A stretch of 64,000 bases of DNA from Bifiguratus adelaidae. Its lineage: Eukaryota; Mucoromycota; Endogonomycetes; Endogonales. This document shows positions 1 to 10,524 of this stretch, in pieces. The stretch's first letter is position 1, and each line of letters begins with the position of its first letter. The notes beneath the pieces were generated by a model. It searched no databases and was not told where the DNA came from. It saw only the letters and a program-made list of their open reading frames with translations. The translations under genes were made by a program, and so were the position numbers. The stretch spans positions 247,746-311,745 of the forward strand of contig MVBO01000004.1 of assembly GCA_002261195.1 (NCBI GenBank), given 5' to 3'.

Positions 1-401
1 TTGCCCTCTGCGACACTGACTCGCCTCTCAAGCACGTTGATGTTGCTATTCCCACCAACAACAAGGGTAAGCACGCCATCGGTTTGATGTACTGGTTGTT
101 GGCTCGTCAAATCCTCCGCCTCCGTGGTTCCTTGGAGTACAACCAACCCTGGAACGTCATGGTTGATATGTTCTTCTACCGTGATCCTGAGGAGGTTGAG
201 AAGGAGAACGCCGCTATTGAGGGTGCCAAGGAGGACCAATGGGCCGCTACCGCCGAACCCGAGTGGTCTGCTGAGGGTTCTGCCGCCGTTGGTGGTGTTG
301 ATCCTTCCCTCGCTGCCGCTGCCTCTGGTGACTGGGCCGCCTCTGCCACCGATAACTGGGCCGATGAGACCACCCAAGCTGCCAGCGGATGGGATGCTTA
401 A
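1..401 (+). CDS. RPS0: 40S ribosomal protein S0/SA (uS2), 3' part
   Basis: The left edge cuts this gene; the visible frame (codons from base 3) gives the last 132 residues. It begins inside the conserved uS2 core ([10 protein letters not shown], then [16 protein letters not shown]) and ends in the acidic, tryptophan-containing tail typical of eukaryotic RPSA/Rps0 (repeated DWAA/DNWADE-type segments, ending SGWDA). No intron lies in the visible part. Known role: structural protein of the small ribosomal subunit, needed for late 20S pre-rRNA processing. The 3' end faces the 3' end of the kinase gene (convergent, 134 bp). Codon use is strongly biased to C-ending codons, as expected for a highly expressed gene. 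Confidence 0.96.
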   Translation, partial: ALCDTDSPLKHVDVAIPTNNKGKHAIGLMYWLLARQILRLRGSLEYNQPWNVMVDMFFYRDPEEVEKENAAIEGAKEDQWAATAEPEWSAEGSAAVGGVDPSLAAAASGDWAASATDNWADETTQAASGWDA

Positions 402-535
402 ATCATTGTATGATTTGGCTATAAAATACATTCTCTAAAATGTGTAATACTTTTTCACAAGTCTATGATCATACGGTATACAAATGTTGTGAAATGAGGG
501 GATGCGTTCGATAAGAAAAGGCAGATTGACCCTGA

Positions 536-2228
536 TCACCGGCCCACGGTCAATGATCGCATATCCCCATCCATGCCCTCCGACCAAGATTGCCGCTCCA
601 TATGTACCAATATGGACGAAGGACGAGGTCGATTGCCTTCGTTTTCCACCGTCTTGCTTTCTCCTGCGGGAGCTACCGCGCCATCCTCTACCACGCTAAC
701 CGGTGGCAGCTCTTTGCCTCCATTGGCCGGTTTGACCCATTCAGGCGGTTCGCCTACCGTCATCCGTGTCCGATCAAGTATGCCCTCATAGCGCTCAAAG
801 ACGCTATAGTCAAATGTCTTGAATCGTTCCTCAATCAGCTGCATATCGCGATCGTACCGAGCTAACTGAGCGGGTGTGATGCCCGATGGATGCTTGCGTC
901 GTCGTGAGGCGGTACTGTGCGTCCGTCGTGGATCCTTATTGTCCTGCTTGTTGCGATCGCGGTCGCGCCGCGCAGCAGCGTTCTTTGATTGTCTGGCTGA
1001 ACGTCTAGAGTCAAGAGGTTCGTCTTCTAGCAGTAACTCTTCGAGATCATAGGTAGCGTCAAAGTTAATCTTGTCGCTTGAGGGTGTGAAAGGAGGAGTA
1101 ACGGTTTTTGATTCGAGGACATCGAAATCGATGCTTGCAAAGAAGGGATGGCGAGTATATGCAACCCAGTTTTCTGGCGTTGAACAAAAGCGTTTCGACG
1201 GATCAGGCTCAAGGAACTAAGCAAGAGCAACACAATGAGCATGCGAATGGCAAGATATCAACATCGAGACACTTACCCCTCGTATGGCCGAGATGCATTC
1301 GGGTGAAACGCGTACCCGAGGATTAGTGGGAAATTTTACTTTCCCTCGGCTGATTGCAGCCCTGAGTTCATCTGTATTTGTAGCCTCAAAGGGTCTCCGA
1401 CCAAAGACGCATTCATAGAACAAGACACCCAAACTCCACCAATCGACCGATTCATCATAGCCTTCCCGACCGAATACCTCTGGAGCCATGTATGCCGCCG
1501 TACCGGAATGACTGGTCATAGGCGCACTCGGCTTGGCATCCCCGCAGAACTGCCGAGGTACGAATCGCGTGGCGACATTGAAATCAGTCAAGGCAACATG
1601 ACCGGTGGCATCCAGCAAGACGTTATCCGGCTTTACATCGCGATGCACGATATGCTTTCTGTGCAAATAACGAATCGCCAAGCTAAGTTCAGCGATCCAA
1701 AATCGTATGGTAGATTCCTGAAAGACCCGCCGAGATATATGAAACCGTAAATCGCCTCCCATCCTGTACCACACACAATGTATGTCAGCATGATTGGGCT
1801 GTGTAATGGCGGAATACTTGCATGAGATCCATCACCATGTACATGTAATCCTCATCTTGCCAGGCAAAACGTAAACAGCAAACAAAGGGATGGTCCACCT
1901 CCTCCAACATTAATCGCTCGCGGAAAATGTTGCGAACCGCATCCATCTTGACACATTCATGTTTGGAAATGTACTTGAGAGCGTAAAGCTTTTGGGTATC
2001 CCGTCGTTCAACGATCCGGACCTACATCCTATAAGCCGATCTTTCTTGCGCAAACTTTTCAGTATGCTGCTCACCTTTCCAAAAGCGCCTCGACCGACGA
2101 CTCGCAGTAGCTTGAACTGAGCAAGATTGACTAAATAGGCACAACAAGGGTGAGCCACATGATCCCAAATTCCCTTCCTACTCACCTTCCTCCGTATAGT
2201 CAATGTCCCTGCCATTGACATTGCCCAT
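536..2228 (-). CDS. STK32/YANK-family AGC serine/threonine kinase
   Basis: Five exons: 2186-2228, 2075-2130, 1822-2021, 1277-1763, 536-1216; phases close to a 488-aa protein. The kinase domain shows GRGAFG (27-32), the ATP-site Lys in ALKY (49), HRDVKPDN (140-147), and DFN in place of DFG (160-162), followed by GTAAYMAPEVFG and DWWSLG. DFN, and the LMMGGDLR hinge segment matching LLLGGDLR in animal STK32A-C, identify the YANK family. The protein starts MGNVNG, a plausible N-myristoylation signal as in animal STK32. The C-terminal ~180 residues are basic, then low complexity. Intron 3 (1764-1821) is a GC-AG intron: GT-based splicing breaks the frame at the hinge. Substrates in fungi are unknown. 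Divergent from the phosphatase gene at 2981. Confidence 0.88.
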
Positions 2229-2980
2229 CTGGAAGCAAAGTAGCAGAACAAGGCAAGCAAGTGGAACAGAATACAAAGAACCCAAATCACGTGCAATCCT
2301 TTGATTTGGCGCCAAGTTGGCATAATGGAACACTTGCACATATCATGCCATTGTGCACACTATCTACCTTCGCTCTACATCCCTCTCACATGACCTCTTT
2401 CGCTCCCTCATCTCCAGGGATCGATACCACAAACCCTTCGTCCAAACGCTAAAAACGCGCCAGGTGGTGAATGAACCAATCAGATTGCAGCAAACTTTTT
2501 CTGTTAGTAACAAGCAAGGCTTGCACACCGTTGGCTGTGCACACTCTCTCTCTTTCCTTCTCACTCTACATCTCCTCTTTTCTTTTTCTTTTCTTTCTAC
2601 CTACAGTTTGCTCATTCGATAGAGTCTTTGGTCATTGTTTGTTGGGCAACACTCTACTCTGAACACTCGACTCACCAACCACTGCTGTTACTTTCAACCC
2701 CTACGGTTTTTGGGTTCGCTTACTTATGCAAAGTTTTTTCGACAACTGCAGACCCATCGTTGTGGACGTTCCTGGCCAAGCTTCCTTTGCCATTGCATTC
2801 TGCCTAGCTCAGCACCCAGCAGACAACTTTGACGGGGGCTAACTACCCACAATCGCAAAAGCATCTTTGAACTCTCCGATCAAACTCTAGCTCTCTATAA
2901 CTCGTCTCGCCATCAGCTACGGTGGCACAACTCATCTCTACTCTCTTCAACCTCACCACGTTCGCACGCAATTTCTCACC
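2229..2980. promoter_or_regulatory. Divergent intergenic region, kinase / PRL phosphatase
   Basis: This 752-bp stretch separates two head-to-head genes and contains no supported ORF. Its phosphatase-proximal part is pyrimidine-rich (CT/TTC runs near 2545-2600 and 2850-2970), which suits a leader and core promoter of a plus-strand gene. No specific operator was recognised. Confidence 0.4.
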
Positions 2981-3779
2981 ATGATCACCACTGATTATTC
3001 CCGCCACGGCTCCCGGCCATGCTTTCCGGCACTCAACCGCATGCTATCTCTCATCGAATACAAGGATTGGCCTCTTCGCTTTCTCATCCTCGACTGCCCT
3101 ACTGATTCTACTTTAAGCTTCTATATTGATCACTTTAAGCGTCTCAATGCGTCTGATGTGGTGGTAAGTGTTACAGGACTGTGATTATTCGCATTTGACT
3201 TACGCATGATGGCAGCGTGTATGCGAATCCACCTACAACACGGCGGCGCTCAATACACTCGACATTCAAGTCCATGACTGGCCATTCAAAGATGGCGGCC
3301 TTCCACCGCAGAGCATCGTTCGCGATTGGCTCGATTTACTCGACCTGCGTCTTCGTGAAGCACGACAAGCCATTGCCAATGGCAATGACAAGGAAATTCC
3401 GACGATTGCCGTCCATTGTGTGGCCGGCTTGGGACGCGCCCCAGTATTGGTGGCCATTGCCTTGATTGAAATGGGAGCGGCACCTCTGGACGCTGTTGAA
3501 TACATCCGTTCGAAGCGCAAGGGTGCCTTCAATTCGCGTCAAATCGTTTACCTCGATACTTCCTACAAGCGAACTATGAAATGGGGATCTCCCCTGGGTG
3601 CTTCTGGTTCTTCCACTTCTTTTGCTCTCGGCCGCGGTCTCGGCCCCAAAACAGACGGCAGCATGTCTCTTGGACTCGCCAAAATGTTCAAATTTGGCGG
3701 AGGACGAGGCAATGAATCCTCCAGTGGCTCTTCGACCGCGTCAACTTCCCTAAAGTCTACCGAATTAATGGCCAAATGA
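2981..3779 (+). CDS. PRL-type (PTP4A-like) dual-specificity phosphatase
   Basis: Two exons (2981-3163, 3216-3779) give 248 aa. The catalytic loop HCVAGLGRAP (Cys129, Arg135) is the PRL signature: Ala and Gly follow the Cys, and PRLs carry Ala rather than Ser/Thr after the Arg. The general-acid loop HDWPFKDG (81-88) resembles the WPFDDG loop of PRLs. The N-terminal half (NRMLSLIEYKDWPLRFLILDCPT) also fits. Unlike animal PRLs (~173 aa, ending in a CaaX box), this protein carries a Gly/Ser-rich extension and ends TELMAK with no prenylation Cys, so farnesylation-dependent membrane anchoring is not expected. ATG 2981 is the first in frame and has good context (CACCATGA). Confidence 0.88.
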
Positions 3780-3960
3780 TGCCTTGTTGTATTGTTGTAT
3801 TGTTGTAGACCAACGTTGTTTTTCAATCTAGCGTTCTCTACCTTTTGGCCGCAAAAGATTACCTGTTACCTAATAAGGAATTACCAAATAGAGTGAATGA
3901 CGTTATGGCGGCCAATGTTGCTTGCACTCGTTACGTCGCTTTAAGCTTCTTGTGCTCACC

Positions 3961-4980
3961 ATGGATGCGCAAGAGACGATACCCAGATCACAAAGTACAG
4001 TACATCCAGACATCGACCCTCCAATACCTATATCCCGTCGCGCGCGAGTACAAGGCAAGCTACGGAGTCTAACAAAACGTCAATGGGCCATTCTCGCTGT
4101 GGTCGTCGTCGCGGTCATCACCCTCATCGTCCTCTTTTTCGTCTTCAACAATAAGGTCAAAGATGCCATTCAACCTGTGGCTCTACGGATCAAGGATTTG
4201 CCAAATAACCAAGGCTATGTGATTGCGGCTTGTCTTGTCTTGGCAGCGTCCATACCACCCATGGTAGGCTTTTCGGCCTTTTGTACCATGTCTGGGTTCA
4301 TTTTTGGCTTTCCAATGGGTGTATTGCCCTGTGCTTTTGGTGCCTGGATAGGTGCAGTGATTGTGTTTGGGTAAGTGGTCAAAATGATTGTTGAGGTTGG
4401 TATTCATAGGCATGACAGTGTGGTTCGCCATTTCAAGTGCACTACCTGCGTGGATCGGCTGGTCCTCAAAGACGATCGCTTAATGGCATTTGCTGAAGCT
4501 ATCAAAGAAGGTTCACTTGTCATTCTCCTCCTTATTCGACTCAGCCCCTTTCCCTTCTCTTACGGATCAGCCCTCTTTGGTCTCATCCATACCGTCAAGT
4601 TTTGGCAATTCGCTTTGGCCACCTTTGTGGCGTCATGGAAGCTATTTGTGGAGGTGTGGCTGGGTAGTCAATTGGCAACGCTCACCGAGGGTACCACAAC
4701 AAGCACAAAGTCCAAAGTGACTGAATACGTCTATCTCTTTGTAGGTGCGGTACTCTTTCTCATCGCTGGATTCTGGTTGTATCGCGTTACCAATAAGAGG
4801 GTTCAGGAGATACGGCAGCGTAAGGCTGCAGACCCTGCATGGGAGAGCCAATTGGATATGGAGTTGGCGCAGCCAAGCCATGTGCGATACGATGTCGCTA
4901 AATTGGACGACGATGAACGCGACAGTGACAGCGCTCGACTCTCTCACGAACCCATGATTCAACCAGACAACCAAGTGTAA
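3961..4980 (+). CDS. TVP38: Tvp38/TMEM64-family membrane protein (VTT domain)
   Basis: Two exons (3961-4370, 4419-4980; 48-bp intron) give 323 aa. After a ~40-residue cytosolic N-terminus come a strong membrane segment (WAILAVVVVAVITLIVLFF), a hydrophobic pair around GFSAFCTMSGFIFGFPMGV, the family motif region ILLLIRLSPFPFSYGSALFG, and a last membrane helix (YLFVGAVLFLIAGFWLYR). The tail is acidic and charged. This is the SNARE-associated Golgi/VTT fold of Tvp38, found in Golgi and endosomal membranes; relatives act as lipid scramblases or in Golgi retention. The ATG at 3961 has a CACCATGG context and was preferred over the in-frame ATG at 3922. Confidence 0.85.
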
Positions 4981-5017
4981 ATGTATAGTGTGTAACAATT
5001 AAGATGTACTCTTGTAT

Positions 5018-6060
5018 TCAAAAAGACTCTTCGCTGTATGAATCACGATGTTGGGCTCGCTCTTTCAGATATTGACTCTCATCTTCTTCACTTGATCCAA
5101 TCTCATCCGGAGGCAAGTCCTCATCCGTGGGGCGTGCTCGTTTCACCAGGGTATCTGGTGTGGAGGCTCCCGAATCATCTTGATCTGTGGGTGACGGCGG
5201 ATTGTGATGTTGCCGATGCCGCAGTCGCTTCCCTCTGTTTTTCTACGCCATGTTTAAGTGCCATCGCACATCGAGCAATACTCACAATCTGATCCTCAAA
5301 TTCTTGCTTTCTATGCCTTATCGTTAGCTATAAGCATAGCGTATCCTTCTCCCCCTCTACCTGTGTATCGCCTCGTCCTTCTTGCGCTTCTCCTCGTCCT
5401 CTTTCATGGCCTTGAACCTCTCCAAAAACCCTCCATCATTCGAAAATACATTCAAAGGAGCCGTTGTACTTGGTAAATGTTTACCTGAGGGTTCTTGGAG
5501 CGTGTTGAGAGCGCCTGGTAGCTTTGTCTTGAGCAGTTGTGCTTCCTCTTGCTTGATATCCGTCATTGTCTGCGTGCGCGAGCAAGTATGAAAACCAGTC
5601 ACGAGAGTGAATATAGTCTTTGCTATTAATTGGAGGGATGCGTCGGCGAATTGAAAGGTATTAGGCGCAGTCTCGTCACAACCGGGTCCAAGTTTGTCAA
5701 ACACAGACACTGGGGCCCTTTTAATTTGTATGTACAACGCGCCTGTAGGTATCCAGGTAAAATAAGCGGACCCACCTTGCTAGCCCCACTTGTTCGTACG
5801 CTTATCTATGGGTCTCCCTGTGGGCAATAATGAATCGTTCGGCCTTGTTTAGCGCTCAGCATGCAAACAAAATGCATAATGATTGGTGCTACCTTGTGAG
5901 AGATGATATCGTAACCTTTGAACGCATTGCGCCGAGGTCCAGATATTCTTTGCAATGCAAAAAACGCATTCCCCGCCAATTCGAATGACAATTCGCTCGA
6001 AAAGTGACCAAAGGAGCGAGGCAGGATCTCGCGGATCCGCTTAAGGGTATCTATAAGCAT
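5018..6060 (-). CDS. Unidentified spliced gene with an FSNDG.FLERF motif
   Basis: I do not recognise this protein. Four exons close in phase (5916-6060, 5361-5742, 5286-5310, 5018-5242) to 258 aa. The N-terminal part reads LIDTLKRIREILPRSF; the middle has VFDKLGPG; then comes NVFSNDGGFLERFKAMKEDEE, resembling the FxNDGSFLxxF element near the N-terminus of the splicing protein SUGP1, though no SURP or G-patch is present. The C-terminus is charged (LPPDEIGSSEEDESQYLKER, ending YSEESF). A shorter protein could start at the internal ATG at 5566 (151 aa). The 173-bp intron 5743-5915 is longer than usual here and may hide another exon; reading through the 43-bp intron gives a different short tail. 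Nuclear/RNA function is only a guess. Confidence 0.4.
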
Positions 6061-6100
6061 ATAACAAGGAGCCAAATTAATTCGTGACAAAGTAATGGCT

Positions 6101-6836
6101 TCAGGGATGCTCCCAAGCTATGGCCAATCTGCGGTCGCCGCCGTGGATTTTAATGGTTGGCTCGCTTGGACGAGTTTCCGCCTCTTTTATTGCACTTGCA
6201 TGTCTTTCTGGATTCTCTGGAGCATCTGTAGACGATGAGCATCACCCAATCTTCTCTACCTGGGTCAATGCCGACGTAGGCTGAACAGAACACGCAATAG
6301 GATTTCCGTCGCTCCGTTGTGCTCGCTGGCATGGCATGCACTTGTACAAATTTTGTACTTGCAGTGCCTCGAATACTAAAAGAAGACATTGAAGTGCTGG
6401 ATAGCTTCACTGATATGCGAATTCACTATCTGATACCTGAAGCCTGTTCGGTAATTCTGCAACTTCTCTCGCGCGCTTTTTGATGCTGGTTTGCTTTGGT
6501 TTGTCTAAAGAATCTTGTAGATTGAGGGCGTGCTCTAGTTGCGGCTCAAGGAAGGCTCGTAATACTTAATATGAGGCGGACTCGCTCACGTTAAGGTCCA
6601 TACCTTTCTCGTTGAAGCGAGAACGAAATGAAAAATTATGTTCGTAAGACTCACTAAGCTGGGCAAATCTGACGGTAATCTGAATTTTTCAAGAGGCAGG
6701 CCAATAAAAGACGGTGCCCCGGATGCCTTACTGTACGAGATCAGCCACAGAAGCCACCGTCCTTTTCGTCCTGGTTCCTTGGTTTCACCCCTGCGGAGCT
6801 GGCATTTTGCATGATCATCCACCGAGGTTCATACAT
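6101..6836 (-). CDS. Unidentified spliced gene
   Basis: Not recognised. The first four exons (6823-6836, 6732-6770, 6604-6653, 6437-6564) keep phase and encode MYEPRTKRTVASVADLV... through a helical, charged stretch with RSRFNEKVLRAFLEPQL and KKRAREVAEL. A likely fifth exon starts at 6375 with several Cys/His residues (HCKYKICTSACH), and the last (6101-6225) ends KIHGGDRRLAIAWEHP. The donor between the last two exons is uncertain (best candidate GTCGGC). The reading is supported by exon/intron sizes typical of this genome and coding-like composition, not by homology. The gene lies head-to-head with NAA35. Confidence 0.35.
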
Positions 6837-7259
6837 CTTTAGGCCCACGCATCACAAGGTGGCGGGAGCTCACTTTGGCTGGCCAATGCTCAAGCCGGAT
6901 AAACACATGTGGAATTACAGGCGACTCCGATCCGGACCGATCAAGCATCTGAAAGGGAAAAGCGCAAAACGTGCTTGAACCGGCTTCAGGAAAGGCCAGT
7001 GACGATGTAATACGTTCTCGGAACTTGAAGTCACCTCCAGCGGATGAAGGTCAACATGTAACCAAATCAAAAAGAACAATGGAAATGAAGTCAACACAAT
7101 ATTGGATGCTTGCGGTGCGCTTTTGGAGATCACGTGAACAGAGTTTTCCAGGTAGCAAACGCATTTTGCGCAAGTTTATTGACGTGCACTAGGCGTTCAT
7201 GTCAGAAGGACAGGGTCTCTGGTGCGTTGAGCGGGTGCAGTCAAGCCTGGTGTGTACTA
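6837..7259. other. Intergenic region upstream of NAA35
   Basis: These 423 bp separate two divergent gene starts. There is no supported ORF, RNA gene or repeat. A palindromic CACGTG-like element is absent; 'atcacgtgaac' near 7128 contains a CACGTG hexamer, a generic bHLH site of unknown relevance. Confidence 0.3.
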
Positions 7260-10200
7260 ATGAGCGAGCGTAGGCATGATATAGGTGTCAGGGACACTTC
7301 ACAGCCGAGAACATGGGTAGAACAAGAGCTTTCGGGTAAGTGAACTTGGAAGAATCTCAAATCGTGCGCTGACAGGTTACATTAGGCGTGGGAGAGCTAT
7401 CACTGGACAACTCAAGAGCATTACATGATGATGACGAATTGAAGCGGGCTACTGCACCTGAATATACAGACATGACACAGCTATTGATGGATGCCACATC
7501 AGGTAGGCGCTATTTTGTGTGTTTCTTTGCCGTTTTCTTGCCTCTGACGGTGACCTCAGACTTTGCTTCGGGTCAACTTTTGCACCTCGACTCCTTCACA
7601 CTGTTTGATGCCATGAGCGCCTTGGAAATGATGGATCCAAAAATGGATACGGGCATGGTGTTAGACTCGGATAAGAACAAGGTACCGTACAATGTTCACC
7701 AGCCTTTGGATGCTTCACAAGTCTTGTACATCATGGATGAACTATTCTGCTGTGAGGTGAGCACGGTTTTGAAGGATCTGTAAGCCGAGCTAACCTCGAT
7801 ATCCAGTCAACGTGGCTTACTGGGCAGTCGCTATCACAGACAATTTACACTTGCAACTATTTCCACCACGTCAAAGAGCTAGATGCAAAGAAGATTGACT
7901 CGAGCGACCCAAGAAAACCACCCGAACTTGTATCGGTGGTCCTAAAAGGGTACATTGTCGCGACCATTAAATGCTGTCATGTGATATGGAAAGAGATGAA
8001 CCGAGGCAACGTATACGAGGTATGCTTGTATGAGGAGTCAGGAAGCATGCTTTACTTAATAATCATATCAGGAAGAGGATTTCACGACGAATTTGTTTGG
8101 ACTAGATCTCTTGGAGCACTATACGAATGCAGAAGCCGTTAATGATATCGATATGGCCATCGCATTCGTGGAAAAGCGGTTACTGGACGAGATAGGTGAT
8201 GAAGCCGAACTTTGTAAGTCAACTGTCGTCGACATTGTCAAAGTTGCTGACAATAGATTAGGGAAAGCAATATCCCAAAGATTGGCACTGCGAAAGCACC
8301 TGACCTTGGCTCTTATCCACCTTTCGAGACCTAATTGCGAAAGATACTTTGAAGCGCATAAAGAGCTGTTATGTATGGAGCCCATTGTTATGTCCAAGGA
8401 TCTTGCGTCGACGATGAAATTAGGCATAGAAGTCAACAATGGTAAGTTTGTTTGCGGGAAGATTAGTTGACCTCAAACATGAGTCTTTTAGCATTCGATC
8501 CCAGCATCAATCGGAAGTTCGCCGCGCACACTCCACCTCGTCCAATTACCCTGCTGACTCGCGAGGAGGTAGGTCAAAGTAGCCAGATCCATGACGCAGG
8601 CTTCTTACATCCGTTCCATAGTCCCTCTCACATCTTCAGTACATGCGCCTTGGTTTGCAAAGGATATGCGAAGTCGTGCACTTTGACCGACCGCAATCTC
8701 TGCTGGTGAGGTTAAGAAATTGTGCCCGCTTGTCCGCTAAGCAAATCCCACAGAACTTTTTGTATTTCTTTGCCGCCTATCGTCCCCCTCCATGTGGATT
8801 CACCCGATCCAAGATGATTGTAAGTGCTCACATACCCGTCATACTTTTTCTCAACATTGTCAAGACTACATTTTACTGCGATTTACGAATCATGGGCTCG
8901 AAACCCGTAAAGCATTTCATGAGAGATACTATATTGGACTTTTGCGGTCCGCCAGCTTGGTGGTTCGGTATCGATGAACCACCGAGATTTCGTAAAGTAC
9001 CCGACGCTGGACACAAAATCAAAGCTGCGCTCGATGTTGTCAATGGCTTGATGGAGAATGCTTCACGCGTAAGTGTCTTTTTTCTTCTCATTAAAGTATT
9101 CTCACCCTTCCGGAAGATTTTCATCGATTTCTGCAAGACGCAGTGCCATAACCGCAGTCGTCAGCGGAGGCTTCATCTGAAGTTACTTGCTGACTGGGAA
9201 GTTTTACAGGAAGAGGTAAGCAAAGTCGATTCTTTTGTCCCCAACTCACAAGTTGTCAAGGCGGAAAACGCAGATGTACAATTGCAGGAGATTGAAAGCG
9301 CGCTGAAAAACGAAGCAGCTGTAGTTGTGAGTGTGCATTCAGAATGTTGGCGCTAGTCTCAAGCTCACATCCTTACTTTAAGACTGACCCGACGCAGCCA
9401 TTCTATCTGTCATCTTGGGTGTACCACCGGAAGCTTATTGTAATAGAATATCTCCTTACCCTTGGTTTTGACAATGAGATGTACGGATTGCATGAATATG
9501 CAATGATGCTCTGGTAAGTGTTGTGTTTTTCGATGGAACGTCGACTCAGTTTCCACGGTGATCAAGGTATCTGGATTATATCCTTCAGTGCCAAGGTCAA
9601 CATTTAGAAAGGGTACACTCCCATTGCATAGCTCGCAAGCCCTCGCGTGGGTATGCTACAGGTATGTAGAGTAAAGTGACAGGTCACATCCGCAGTTAGT
9701 CATATCCTTCGCGCCTCTTTCAAGGCAAAACGTCCAAAGTAGATGGACAACGGCCGCCCACCATGTCTTCCCTCGTAAGCATTCAAATACTGAATCTGGC
9801 AAAGCAAGATCTTACCAGAGGTCTCTATCGCGTAAGATCCAGAATTTTCACCAGAACGGCCATTGAGCTAACCTCACCATTAGGCAATTCTCGCTTTCCA
9901 GAAATCTGGTCATCTAAATATACCTGCACTGCAACTGGATGACGAGGCAACCCGATTTTCGCATCGATTTGAGCGGATTAGACAATTGGCCAGTCCTTCT
10001 CCCTTGTCTTACAGTGACTATGTAGACGCGGCAGATATTGACGGTATCGAGGCAAGTACGGACCGCAGAGCAATAGGATCGATTCTAATTTTAAACAGAT
10101 ACGCGACGTTTTGCTCGCAGCGCAAGAAAGTATGCAAAGCGCTCGTTCTGCTTTAGAAAGTCTACTCAGCATGACTGTCTCCGAAACCCAACAAGAGTAC

Positions 10201-10421
10201 AGCTATGACGAGTGGAAAGAGGTACACATTTGAAAGTCACCGTTTAGAGACGACATTTTGACACCTCCTCCCTACCTTAGGACTTGCAAAGTCTGCTAAA
10301 GACGTGTATCGCCAATAGCGTCGCATTGCAAATCATGCTCAAAAACGGCATCTCAGCAACAAAGAAAGTGTTGGTCCAAAACAAATACCACGCTATATTC
10401 CCGTCCTTTACCATCACATAA
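7260..10421 (+). CDS. NAA35: NatC auxiliary subunit NAA35/Mak10
   Basis: Auxiliary subunit of the NatC N-alpha-acetyltransferase, which acetylates Met-hydrophobic N-termini on ribosomes. About 18 exons; well-supported ones: 7260-7335, 7386-7502, 7560-7756, 7807-8019, 8072-8441, 8492-8568, 8640-8705, 8754-8819, 8865-9068, 9117-9215, 9261-9326, 9398-9513, 9567-9661, 9884-10051, 10099-10221, 10281-10421. Diagnostic segments: LLHLDSFTLFDAMSALEMMDPKMDTGM near the N-terminus, RPPPCGFTRSK in the middle, and KYHAIFP close to the C-terminus. The stretch 9662-9883 is uncertain: a model with exon 9700-9774 and an 11-nt exon 9821-9831 keeps phase but needs a CAGAG acceptor. Four introns end in AAG and the one at 10052 starts with GC. 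Confidence 0.9.
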
Positions 10422-10524
10422 GTCCGAATGCTTGTATTATAGAATCCATCTAGAAAAACATGGATACTTAGACCGATCAAGCTCTATATTGAGCGAGCTA
10501 TACTACATATTGTACAGGTTTGAA

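Noticed and set aside
5742-6060. NDUFA8 (complex I) homologue
   Set aside because: Loose order of short motifs only; all the conserved CX9C cysteines are missing.
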